11,264 bases of DNA, taken from assembly GCA_020026195.1 (NCBI GenBank), contig JAHHQW010000062.1, positions 1 through 11,264 of the forward strand, written 5' to 3'. Within the stretch, counting starts at the first letter, position 1; each line of letters opens with the position of its first letter. A program made the translations under genes and the position numbers. Below, one piece after another: positions 1 through 7,018 of the stretch. This DNA is from Prevotella sp. (GTDB taxonomy: Bacteria; Bacteroidota; Bacteroidia; Bacteroidales; Bacteroidaceae). The notes under the pieces were generated by a model. The model did not search any database. It was given only the letters and a program-made list of their open reading frames with translations, and was not told the origin of the DNA.

Positions 1-11
1 TGCACAACTTT

Positions 12-1703
12 TTACACATAAATATTTATCAAATTAATTCCGCCAACGGGTAATCTAAGTATGTTATCGCAGCGTTTTGCTACTTCGGGTTTGTGAGTAA
101 TCATTATGATTGTATGTCCCTTTTTATTTAAAAGATTGTCAAGCACCGTTTTTTCAGTCTCAGGGTCAAGTGCACTTGTTATTTCATCGAGGATAAGAAC
201 ATTACGGTTACGTAATAACGCACGTGCCGTAGCTATACGCTGTGACTGTCCTTCGCTCAGTCCGCTGCCACGCTCGCCACACCGCGTTTCAAGTCCGTCG
301 GGCAGAGAATGTACAAAATCGGCAGATGCAGTGGTAAGAGCTTCGTTCATCTCTTCTTCGGTTGCATCAACCTTACCAAGACGCAGATTCTCCCTTATGG
401 TACCGCTCAGAAGGTTGTTGCCCTGAGGAACATAAACAAAGTTGCAGCGTGTACGGTTAGAAACAGCAATTGTTTCATTCTCGTTATATATCTCAATCTT
501 TCCGCTGTCGGGCGTAAGCAGCGCAAGAATAAGTTTAATCATCGTAGTCTTACCGATACCGGTTTCTCCTACTACTGCGGTACAGCTGCCGGGTTTGAAA
601 TCGAAAGAAACATTCTTTAGTACCTGCTTGTTGTCTGACGGATAAGAATAACTTACATTTTCGAATCTTATGCCAGCACATCCCTTAATTTTCAGAGGCT
701 GTCCCTTCTCTTCGAGAGGATTATCCTCAAGCTCCATAAGACGTTCGACAGACGTGATTACGTTAACGAATTCAGGAGCAAGTTTTGCGAGATTGCGTGC
801 AGGTATCTGTATCTTATTGACTAACTGTAGGAATGCCGTCATACCGCCAAACGACAGAGTTCCGGCACTCATTCGCAGGGCACTCCATAGAAAAGCAATA
901 AGATAACCTGTGGCAAAACCGAAGTTCATGATAAAGTTGGATATCAGACTGAATTTCGTGCGATTTATAACGTTACTTTTTAGTTCGTTCTGTGTATTAC
1001 AGATACGTGAGAGCATCGTATCATTACCTTCAAGAGTCTTGATAAGCGTTCTGTGCTGTACAGTTTCCTGTAAAATGCTCTGTACACGACTTTCCGAATT
1101 ACGCATGTTACGTGTCAGTCGTCTCATCTTATGCATATACAGTTTGCTGAGAAGCATAAATACAGGGATGATGGCCACCGTGATGAATGCTAAAGTGTGG
1201 TCCATCTGAAATAGATAGAGAAACGCACCGGTAAATAACAGTGCTACAGATAAAGATTCCGGTATCGTCTCAGTAAGGAAATTTACAACAGACTTCGCAT
1301 CGTTTTCCAGACGGTTGATGACATCACCACTATGATATTTATCTTTACCTTCAATGTGCGAATTCAATATTATGTCAAGCATGTGCTGCTGCATCCTGTT
1401 AAGAGCCCTGATACCTAACGTGTTATGAATCCATACTTTAGAGATGTTTATGGCAAAGTCAGCCAGAATGATGATGGCTATTAAAGCCACGGACATATAA
1501 ATAGAACCTCTGTTGTAACCTGATGCCACGTCGATGGCATGTTTTACTGCCCATACGGTAGACAGACTTGCCACAACACTGAGAATACCTGTTATGACAT
1601 TTATAGATGTTTGCAGCCAGTTATCCTTCAATACATTTATCAGCCATCTGATAATGTCCTTGAGTTTATATTGGGTCTTGGATGTATACGACTTTTCCTG
1701 CAT
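12..1703 (-). CDS. ABC exporter half-transporter (fused membrane and ATPase domains)
   Basis: This encodes a 563-residue protein, the usual length for a type IV ABC exporter half-transporter that works as a dimer in the inner membrane and pumps a substrate outward using ATP. The N-terminal part (about residues 30-300) contains roughly six hydrophobic membrane segments, near 33-56, 68-90, 148-166, 168-188, 252-275 and 283-300. The ATPase domain (about 345-550) is complete: Walker A GETGIGKTT at 379-387, Q-loop glutamine 427, signature LSEGQ at 482-486, Walker B VLILDE with catalytic Glu 507, D-loop SALD at 510-513 and switch His 537. There is no N-terminal C39 peptidase domain, so it is not a peptide-processing exporter. 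The start ATG lies 3 nt after the nadK stop, so the two are probably translationally coupled. The substrate cannot be read from the sequence; lipids, peptides or drugs are all possible. Family assignment is firm, substrate unknown. Confidence 0.95.
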   Translation of the reverse strand: MQEKSYTSKTQYKLKDIIRWLINVLKDNWLQTSINVITGILSVVASLSTVWAVKHAIDVASGYNRGSIYMSVALIAIIILADFAINISKVWIHNTLGIRALNRMQQHMLDIILNSHIEGKDKYHSGDVINRLENDAKSVVNFLTETIPESLSVALLFTGAFLYLFQMDHTLAFITVAIIPVFMLLSKLYMHKMRRLTRNMRNSESRVQSILQETVQHRTLIKTLEGNDTMLSRICNTQNELKSNVINRTKFSLISNFIMNFGFATGYLIAFLWSALRMSAGTLSFGGMTAFLQLVNKIQIPARNLAKLAPEFVNVITSVERLMELEDNPLEEKGQPLKIKGCAGIRFENVSYSYPSDNKQVLKNVSFDFKPGSCTAVVGETGIGKTTMIKLILALLTPDSGKIEIYNENETIAVSNRTRCNFVYVPQGNNLLSGTIRENLRLGKVDATEEEMNEALTTASADFVHSLPDGLETRCGERGSGLSEGQSQRIATARALLRNRNVLILDEITSALDPETEKTVLDNLLNKKGHTIIMITHKPEVAKRCDNILRLPVGGINLINIYV

Positions 1704-1706
1704 TGC

Positions 1707-2594
1707 TTATCTTCTGGAATCTACTCCCCACATCATTTTCTCACGCAGGGTAACATAATAGCTGCTGTTCGGTTGTTTGATGATGTTTATGTTATAGTCT
1801 GCACGACTGATTGTTATTGTCACATCATCATTCATCTTGATGGAACGGCCATCGATGGCTGCAAGGAAATTATTACTGCGACTGCGTACTTTCAGAGTAA
1901 TCTTAGACGTATCGGGAATTACAACGGGACGGAGATTCAGACTGTGTGGTGCCACCGCCGTGAGACAAAGTATTCCAGATTTAGGAGCCATGATGGGTCC
2001 GCCGTTGGATAATGAATAAGCTGTAGACCCCGTAGGAGTAGAGATAATCAGTCCGTCTGCCTTATATGTGGCAAGCAGATCACCGTCTATGTATGTAGTT
2101 ATGGAAATCATAGATGCCCTGTCCTGTTTCAGTATAGCAATGTCATTCAGCGCATTGCTGTATCCTTTTATGGGCTTGCCGTTAACTTCCATGCATATTA
2201 CGGAATGTTCCTCTAATTTATATTTCTTGTTATAAATGGCATCTACGGCATAATCAACTCTTTCGGGACTTACGGCCGCAAGAAAACCTAAATGTCCGGT
2301 ATTTATACCAATTATTGGAATTTGCTTGTTACCTACCATTGAGGCAGAACGAAGCAGCGTACCGTCACCTCCGAACGAGATGACATAATCCGCAGTAAAG
2401 TTGCTGCCAGTGAAAGTCTGAATGTCAGAAATTGTTACATCATAGTTGTCTTTCAGGTATTTATAGAACGAATCTTCTATTATCGTGGTGGCTTTGTAAT
2501 CCCTTAGTTTAGTCATAAGCTGTACTATAGGGTATATTTTATCTGCCTGGTAAGTGTTACCAAAAATGGCAAACGTCAATTTGTCGTTGAGCAT
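1707..2594 (-). CDS. nadK: NAD kinase (ATP-NAD kinase)
   Basis: The product is a 295-residue cytoplasmic NAD kinase, which phosphorylates NAD to NADP, the only known de novo route to NADP. The diagnostic GGDGT motif is at residues 75-79, with Asp 77 the expected catalytic residue. The NAD-contacting Asn-Asp pair follows at 150-151, the glycine-rich stretch STPTGSTAYSLSNGGP at 185-200, and a C-terminal beta-rich part with LNLRPVVIP around 220-227. Length and motif order are normal for bacterial NadK. The start is the first ATG of the frame; the conserved FAIFGNTYQ segment starts at residue 8, so the start could be off by only a few codons. The gene is first in a leftward pair with the ABC exporter and diverges from pdxJ across 139 nt. 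A Bacteroidetes-type promoter is seen upstream. Confidence 0.97.
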   Translation of the reverse strand: MLNDKLTFAIFGNTYQADKIYPIVQLMTKLRDYKATTIIEDSFYKYLKDNYDVTISDIQTFTGSNFTADYVISFGGDGTLLRSASMVGNKQIPIIGINTGHLGFLAAVSPERVDYAVDAIYNKKYKLEEHSVICMEVNGKPIKGYSNALNDIAILKQDRASMISITTYIDGDLLATYKADGLIISTPTGSTAYSLSNGGPIMAPKSGILCLTAVAPHSLNLRPVVIPDTSKITLKVRSRSNNFLAAIDGRSIKMNDDVTITISRADYNINIIKQPNSSYYVTLREKMMWGVDSRR

Positions 2595-2635
2595 GTATTT
2601 AGAGCCTTTTTATGTTTTCTTTACGTGTAAACGTA

Positions 2636-2664
2636 TTGAGTTATGGCAATTTTTTGTATTTTTG
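2636..2664 (+). promoter_or_regulatory. Putative pdxJ operon promoter (Bacteroidetes type)
   Basis: TATTTTTG at 2657-2664 matches TAnnTTTG exactly, with a TTG at 2636-2638 placed 18 nt upstream as a -33 element. Transcription would start near 2671, leaving a leader of about 63 nt before the pdxJ ATG. It would drive pdxJ, the DJ-1 gene, ispD and recG. It lies on the far side of the nadK promoter from pdxJ, so each promoter reads through the other. Confidence 0.5.
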
Positions 2665-2678
2665 CCGTCATATAGATG

Positions 2679-2709
2679 CAAATATACATTAATTTGCCGA
2701 TAACTGAAA
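2679..2709 (-). promoter_or_regulatory. Putative nadK promoter (Bacteroidetes type)
   Basis: Read on the minus strand, TATATTTG (2686 down to 2679) is an exact match to the Bacteroidetes -7 consensus TAnnTTTG. A TTTC (2709 down to 2706), one base off the -33 TTTG, sits 19 nt upstream of it. The start of transcription would fall near 2672, giving a leader of about 78 nt before the nadK ATG. The match is by eye in AT-rich DNA, so chance is possible. Confidence 0.5.
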
Positions 2710-2733
2710 AAAACACATAAAATAAATATTGAA

Positions 2734-3447
2734 ATGACTAAATTGAGTGTTAATATTAACAAGGTTGCGACACTTCGAAATTCACGCGGAGGTAATCTTC
2801 CAGATGTTCTCAAAACCGCTATGTTCTGCGAATCATTTGGTGCTCAGGGAATCACAGTTCATCCAAGACCTGACGAACGTCATATCAGATACAATGACGT
2901 CAGAGAACTTAAACCGATATTGAAAACAGAATTTAATATAGAAGGTAATCCTATAGAGTCTTACATAAATCTCGTTCTTGAAGTAAAGCCTACACAGGTT
3001 ACTCTTGTTCCGGACGATCCTCATCAGCTTACATCTAATCATGGATGGGACACGATAAAGAACTGCGGTTATCTACAGGACATTATCGGACGTTTTAAGG
3101 AGGCAGGAATACGTACTTCTATATTCGTTGATCCTGTCGTTGATATGGTTGAGAATGCAAAGAAATGCGGTACAGACCGTGTAGAACTTTACACCGAGTC
3201 GTATGCTACTGGTTTCGCTTCTGATCGTGAAGAGGCAATAAAGCCTTATATCGATGCTGCCGTTGCAGCCAGAGAATGCGGATTAGGACTTAATGCAGGC
3301 CATGACCTTAATCTTAAGAATCTTACTTATTTCCACCGCTGTATTCCATGGCTTGACGAAGTAAGTATCGGACATGCTCTTATTTCTGATGCTCTTTACA
3401 TGGGACTTAAGGATGCCATCGAGAAATACAGAGAGTGTCTTCTTTAA
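2734..3447 (+). CDS. pdxJ: Pyridoxine 5'-phosphate synthase PdxJ
   Basis: This 237-residue protein catalyses the last ring-closing step of the DXP-dependent vitamin B6 pathway, joining 1-deoxy-D-xylulose 5-phosphate and 3-amino-2-oxopropyl phosphate to give pyridoxine 5'-phosphate in the cytoplasm. Family hallmarks appear in order: the N-terminal LSVNINKVATLRNSRGG strand (residues 4-20), HPRPDERHI (43-51) with His 43 and Arg 45, Glu 70 in FNIEGNP, QVTLVPD (88-94), GLNAGHDLN (185-193) with His 190, and the phosphate-binding end EVSIGHALISDAL (209-221). The length fits a TIM-barrel PdxJ. The start is the first ATG in frame and directly precedes the conserved strand. It is the first gene of the rightward operon; the DJ-1 gene starts 17 nt after its stop. 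The presence of PdxJ indicates the DXP-dependent B6 route rather than the PdxS/PdxT route. Confidence 0.97.
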   Translation: MTKLSVNINKVATLRNSRGGNLPDVLKTAMFCESFGAQGITVHPRPDERHIRYNDVRELKPILKTEFNIEGNPIESYINLVLEVKPTQVTLVPDDPHQLTSNHGWDTIKNCGYLQDIIGRFKEAGIRTSIFVDPVVDMVENAKKCGTDRVELYTESYATGFASDREEAIKPYIDAAVAARECGLGLNAGHDLNLKNLTYFHRCIPWLDEVSIGHALISDALYMGLKDAIEKYRECLL

Positions 3448-3464
3448 CTTTAACAAATAAGCAA

Positions 3465-4028
3465 ATGAAGAAAGTATTTGAATTCCTTGCCGATGGTTTC
3501 GAAGATATCGAAGCTCTGGCACCCGTTGATATTCTCCGCAGAGGTGGCGTTGACATCGTAACTGTAAGTATCATGGATACCATTATGGTTAAGTCGGCTC
3601 ATGGCGTAGAAATGAAGGCTGACGTAATGTTCGATGACGTATGTCTGGATGATGCTGACCTCTTTCTGCTTCCTGGTGGAATGCCCGGAGCTGAAAACCT
3701 GAAGAATCACGAAGGCCTACGTAAGGCTCTCCTGCGCCATAACGAGGAAGGAAAGAAAATCGGTGCCATTTGTGCAGCTCCGATGGTTCTTGGTGACTTA
3801 GGAATACTTAGAGGTAAGCGTGCCACATGTTATCCTGGTTTCGAGACTATGCTGGAAGGTGCTGAATATACAGCCGAACTCTTTACCGTAGATGGTAACA
3901 TTATAACAGGCAGAGGACCAGCCGCAGCATTCCCTTATGCTTATAAGATTGCAGAATGGTATATCGGAGAACAGAACGTTAAGGCGCTCGAAGACGGTAT
4001 GATATATACACAATTATTAAAAAAGTAG
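3465..4028 (+). CDS. DJ-1/PfpI superfamily protein, YajL-like
   Basis: From the chosen start the protein has 187 residues and belongs to the DJ-1/ThiJ/PfpI superfamily, closest in layout to DJ-1 and bacterial YajL. The nucleophile-elbow cysteine is Cys 103 in AICAAP, and the partner acidic residue is Glu 16 in GFEDIEAL, matching Cys 106 and Glu 18 of human DJ-1. GGMPGAENL (71-79) and GRGPAAAFPYAYKI (149-162) are further family marks. Members act as redox-sensing chaperones or have been reported as glyoxalase or deglycase enzymes; the sequence does not decide which. Although the frame is open from an ATG at 3435 inside pdxJ, I chose ATG 3465 because MKKVFEFLADGFED begins the first conserved beta strand, as in the family. 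It lies 17 nt after pdxJ and 8 nt before ispD, so it is probably co-transcribed with them. Confidence 0.92.
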   Translation: MKKVFEFLADGFEDIEALAPVDILRRGGVDIVTVSIMDTIMVKSAHGVEMKADVMFDDVCLDDADLFLLPGGMPGAENLKNHEGLRKALLRHNEEGKKIGAICAAPMVLGDLGILRGKRATCYPGFETMLEGAEYTAELFTVDGNIITGRGPAAAFPYAYKIAEWYIGEQNVKALEDGMIYTQLLKK

Positions 4029-4036
4029 AAACCAAC

Positions 4037-4723
4037 GTGGACAACGCATATTTAAGTAGGTACGTAGTAATAGTTGCCGGTGGCAAAGGTCTGCGTATGG
4101 GGACTGACATACCAAAACAGTTCCTTGAGGTGGGCGGACTGCCAGTGCTGATGCGTACAATCCTCTGTTTCACTGATTATGATGCAGATATTAACATAAT
4201 TCTTGTTCTGCCTCACGACCAGCAGGATTACTGGAAGGAACTTTGTGATAAGTACTGTTTTGATGCAGAGTGTGCCATCGTTGATGGCGGAGATACACGT
4301 TTCCAGTCGGTTAAGAACGGACTGGCTGCTATTCCAGATGATGAGGAAGCCTTGGTGGCAGTACACGATGGCGTACGCCCGTTTGTATCGCGTGATGTCA
4401 TTGAACATTGTTTTGATGTTGCCGAACAGTCAGGTGCAGCTATTCCAGTGTTACAGGTAACTGATACATTAAGAGATGTAGAACAGGGATGTACTGTACC
4501 CCGTGCAAACTATCGTGCAGTGCAGACTCCTCAGGTTTTCGATCTGTCTCTGCTAAGGGATGCCTATAACCGTCCCTTTAATCCAGACTTTACTGACGAT
4601 GCTTCTGTCGTTGAGGCTTATGGCAGTGAGGTAACTCTTGTAGATGGTAACAGAGAAAACATAAAATTAACAACATTATATGATTTACGAATAGCAGAGC
4701 TTTTCGTAGAAGATTTCAAATGA
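4037..4723 (+). CDS. ispD: 2-C-methyl-D-erythritol 4-phosphate cytidylyltransferase IspD (GTG start)
   Basis: This 228-residue enzyme transfers CMP from CTP to 2-C-methyl-D-erythritol 4-phosphate in the non-mevalonate (MEP) isoprenoid pathway. The CTP-binding loop AGGKGLRMGTDIPKQF spans residues 14-29, with Arg 20 and Lys 27 at the same numbers as the key residues of E. coli IspD. Further motifs are GGDTRFQSVKNGL (84-96), VHDGVRPFV (109-117), QTPQVF (163-168), TDDASVVE (186-193) and GNRENIKLTT (204-213). The start codon is GTG at 4037; the next in-frame ATG is residue 21 and would remove the nucleotide-binding loop, so GTG is the credible start. There is no fused IspF domain. The gene begins 8 nt after the DJ-1 gene and ends 13 nt before recG. 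It indicates that the organism makes isoprenoids by the MEP route. Confidence 0.97.
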   Translation: MDNAYLSRYVVIVAGGKGLRMGTDIPKQFLEVGGLPVLMRTILCFTDYDADINIILVLPHDQQDYWKELCDKYCFDAECAIVDGGDTRFQSVKNGLAAIPDDEEALVAVHDGVRPFVSRDVIEHCFDVAEQSGAAIPVLQVTDTLRDVEQGCTVPRANYRAVQTPQVFDLSLLRDAYNRPFNPDFTDDASVVEAYGSEVTLVDGNRENIKLTTLYDLRIAELFVEDFK

Positions 4724-4736
4724 TGAATAACAGCTG

Positions 4737-6836
4737 ATGTCAGGTATATTAGATCAGGATATAAAGTTCTTGCCTGGGGTAGGTCCCAGAAAAAAGACGC
4801 TGATGAATAAGGAGATTGAAGTCTTCAGCTTCGGCGATCTGCTGGAATATTATCCTTATAAATACATTGACAGAAGCAAAATATATAATATCTGCGACCT
4901 GCGCGATGATATGCCATACGTGCAGGTATGCGGATATTTTTTAGGTTTTGAGGTATTCGACCTTACCCCGCGTAAGAAACGTATCGTAGCTCATTTTACA
5001 GATAAGACCGGATTTGTAGACCTTGTATGGTTTACGAAACCTGAGTATGTAGTAAACCGCTACCGTCTTGATGTAAAATACGTAATATTTGGTCGTCCGA
5101 AAGAATTTAATCATAGATTTCAGTTCGTTCATCCCGACATAGACCCGCTTTCAGAGTTGAAACTCGATGAGATGGGACTTCAGCCGTATTATAATACTAC
5201 GGAGAAAATGAAGAATGGCGGACTTGATTCACGCGCTCTTTCAAAGATAATAAAGAGTATGATAGACCGTCTGCCAAGTGGCATTCCTGAAACACTGCCT
5301 AAGTATCTGGTGTCAAGAATGCAGCTGATGTCACGTGATGAGGCTTTACGAACCATACATTATCCGCACAATTCTGATGAATTGGCAAGGGCACGCTACA
5401 GACTTAAATTTGAAGAACTCTTTTATCTGCAACTGAATATTCTCAGATATGTAAAGACTAAGCGTAATAAATTCCGCGGATATTATTTCCCGCGTATTGC
5501 AGATTATTTTAACGATTTCTTTTATAATCATCTTCCATTCCCTCTTACAGGAGCGCAGAAACGAGTGCTTAAGGAGATTCGTTCAGATATGGGCAGCGGC
5601 AGACAGATGAACCGACTGCTCCAAGGTGATGTGGGTAGTGGAAAAACTCTTGTTGCACTTATGTCCATGCTCATAGCATTGGATAACGGCTTTCAGGCAT
5701 GCATCATGGCACCTACTGAAATACTTGCGGAACAGCATTTGCAGACTATACGGGAATTTCTGGGTGATATGCCTGTAAGAGTAGAACTTCTTACCGGATT
5801 GGTAAAAGGAAAGAAACGTACTGCAATATTAGAGGGACTTGCAGATGGAAGCATACATATACTTGTAGGTACGCACGCAGTAATAGAAGATCCTGTGCAG
5901 TTTGCAAATCTTGGATTTGTGGTTGTCGACGAACAGCACAGATTTGGAGTGGAGCAGCGTGCACGACTGTGGACTAAAAGTAAAAATCCTCCGCATGTGC
6001 TCGTAATGACGGCAACACCTATACCGCGCACGCTTGCAATGACAATTTATGGCGACCTTGATGTCAGTGTCATTGACGAACTTCCACCGGGACGTAAGCC
6101 TGTGGTTACTGTGCATAAATATCTTGATAATATGTCGGATGTGTACAGCGGTATAAGAAAACAAGTAAACGAAGGTCGTCAGATATATATTGTATATCCT
6201 CTTATAGAAGAAAGCGAGAAGATGGACCTTAAGAATCTTGAAGAAGGATATGTCTCGATGTGTAATGCTTTCCCTGAGTTTAAAATAAGTAAGGTTCATG
6301 GAAAGATGAAGCCTCAGGATAAGGAAGAAGAAATGCGACGTTTCGTAAATCATGAGACGCAGATACTCGTTGCCACCACTGTAATAGAAGTAGGTGTTAA
6401 CGTTCCCAATGCTTCTGTAATGGTAATAATTGATGCCGAGCGTTTTGGACTTTCGCAGCTGCATCAGTTGCGAGGTAGAGTAGGGCGAGGAGCCGACCAG
6501 TCGTTCTGTGTCCTTGTTACTCCATATAAGTTGAGTGAAGACACACGTATGCGAATGGATATAATGTGCGACACCAATGATGGTTTTAAGATAGCCGAAG
6601 CAGACATGAAGTTACGCGGTCCTGGTGATCTTGAGGGAACGCAGCAAAGTGGTATAGCCTTTAACCTGAAGATAGCAGAGATAACAAGTGATACGGAGCT
6701 TGTAGAAACGGCACGTAGAGAGGCAGAAAAAGTTATGGCAGAAGATCCGAACTGCGATAAATCCGATAACATGATAATGTGGCAGTATCTTGATTATTCA
6801 CGAAAAGGTAATATCGACTGGTCTTCGATATCATAG
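4737..6836 (+). CDS. recG: ATP-dependent DNA helicase RecG
   Basis: The 699-residue product is RecG, a monomeric superfamily 2 helicase that remodels stalled replication forks and Holliday junctions. The N-terminal wedge/OB-fold region occupies about residues 55-150 after a short helical lead. The helicase core carries Walker A GDVGSGKT (297-304), the DEQH box (398-401), TAT of motif III (425-427), and motif VI QLRGRVGRG (577-585). The RecG-specific C-terminal stretch contains LRGPGDLEGTQQSG at 626-639, close to the family's usual LRGPGELLGTRQSG and part of the region that couples ATP use to fork reversal. Length is normal for RecG. The start ATG lies 13 nt after ispD, making recG the last gene of the pdxJ operon. 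No clear intrinsic terminator follows the stop. Confidence 0.98.
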   Translation: MSGILDQDIKFLPGVGPRKKTLMNKEIEVFSFGDLLEYYPYKYIDRSKIYNICDLRDDMPYVQVCGYFLGFEVFDLTPRKKRIVAHFTDKTGFVDLVWFTKPEYVVNRYRLDVKYVIFGRPKEFNHRFQFVHPDIDPLSELKLDEMGLQPYYNTTEKMKNGGLDSRALSKIIKSMIDRLPSGIPETLPKYLVSRMQLMSRDEALRTIHYPHNSDELARARYRLKFEELFYLQLNILRYVKTKRNKFRGYYFPRIADYFNDFFYNHLPFPLTGAQKRVLKEIRSDMGSGRQMNRLLQGDVGSGKTLVALMSMLIALDNGFQACIMAPTEILAEQHLQTIREFLGDMPVRVELLTGLVKGKKRTAILEGLADGSIHILVGTHAVIEDPVQFANLGFVVVDEQHRFGVEQRARLWTKSKNPPHVLVMTATPIPRTLAMTIYGDLDVSVIDELPPGRKPVVTVHKYLDNMSDVYSGIRKQVNEGRQIYIVYPLIEESEKMDLKNLEEGYVSMCNAFPEFKISKVHGKMKPQDKEEEMRRFVNHETQILVATTVIEVGVNVPNASVMVIIDAERFGLSQLHQLRGRVGRGADQSFCVLVTPYKLSEDTRMRMDIMCDTNDGFKIAEADMKLRGPGDLEGTQQSGIAFNLKIAEITSDTELVETARREAEKVMAEDPNCDKSDNMIMWQYLDYSRKGNIDWSSIS

Positions 6837-6899
6837 ATAAATACATGATATATTGCGAAATAGCATATAAAAATGTTAAATATAGCACAAAAACTATGA

Positions 6900-6923
6900 T
6901 ATAATTAGGTTTACCCAATTATA
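6900..6923. repeat. Imperfect palindrome between recG and the M23 peptidase gene
   Basis: Arms TATAATTAGG (6900-6909) and CCCAATTATA (6914-6923) are inverted copies with one mismatch around a TTTA loop. No T-tract follows, so it is not a canonical terminator for recG. It covers the -33 region of the putative M23 gene promoter, which makes an operator at least as likely. Function is unproven. Confidence 0.45.
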
Positions 6924-6936
6924 ATACCTATATTTG
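6905..6936 (+). promoter_or_regulatory. Putative promoter of the M23 peptidase gene
   Basis: TATATTTG at 6929-6936 matches the Bacteroidetes -7 consensus TAnnTTTG exactly. A weak -33 candidate, TTAG at 6905-6908, lies 20 nt upstream. Transcription would start near 6943, giving a leader of about 76 nt. This leader contains the octamer CGATAATA twice (6979-6986 and 7011-7018), the second copy touching the start codon. The weak -33 lowers confidence. Confidence 0.4.
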
Positions 6937-7018
6937 CTCCGAATTTTGTTCGTAAGTTATCTAATTTAGAGGACATTGCGATAATATCGAACACAATTTA
7001 AATGACAAACCGATAATA

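Noticed and set aside
2610..2813. Minus-strand open frame of 67 codons across the nadK-pdxJ intergenic region
   Set aside because: It overlaps the start of pdxJ, runs through both promoter elements and has no recognisable family features.
3435..3464. Upstream ATG for the DJ-1 gene overlapping pdxJ
   Set aside because: The ten extra residues precede the conserved first strand and are absent from the family as known; ATG 3465 fits better.
5829..6464. Long (211-codon) minus-strand open frame inside recG
   Set aside because: It is an antisense shadow of a well-supported recG with all helicase motifs; its translation shows no domain features.
6837..7018. Possible tRNA or small RNA gene between recG and the M23 gene
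   Set aside because: No cloverleaf or conserved tRNA loop sequence is visible; the interval is explained by promoter-like elements and AT-rich DNA.
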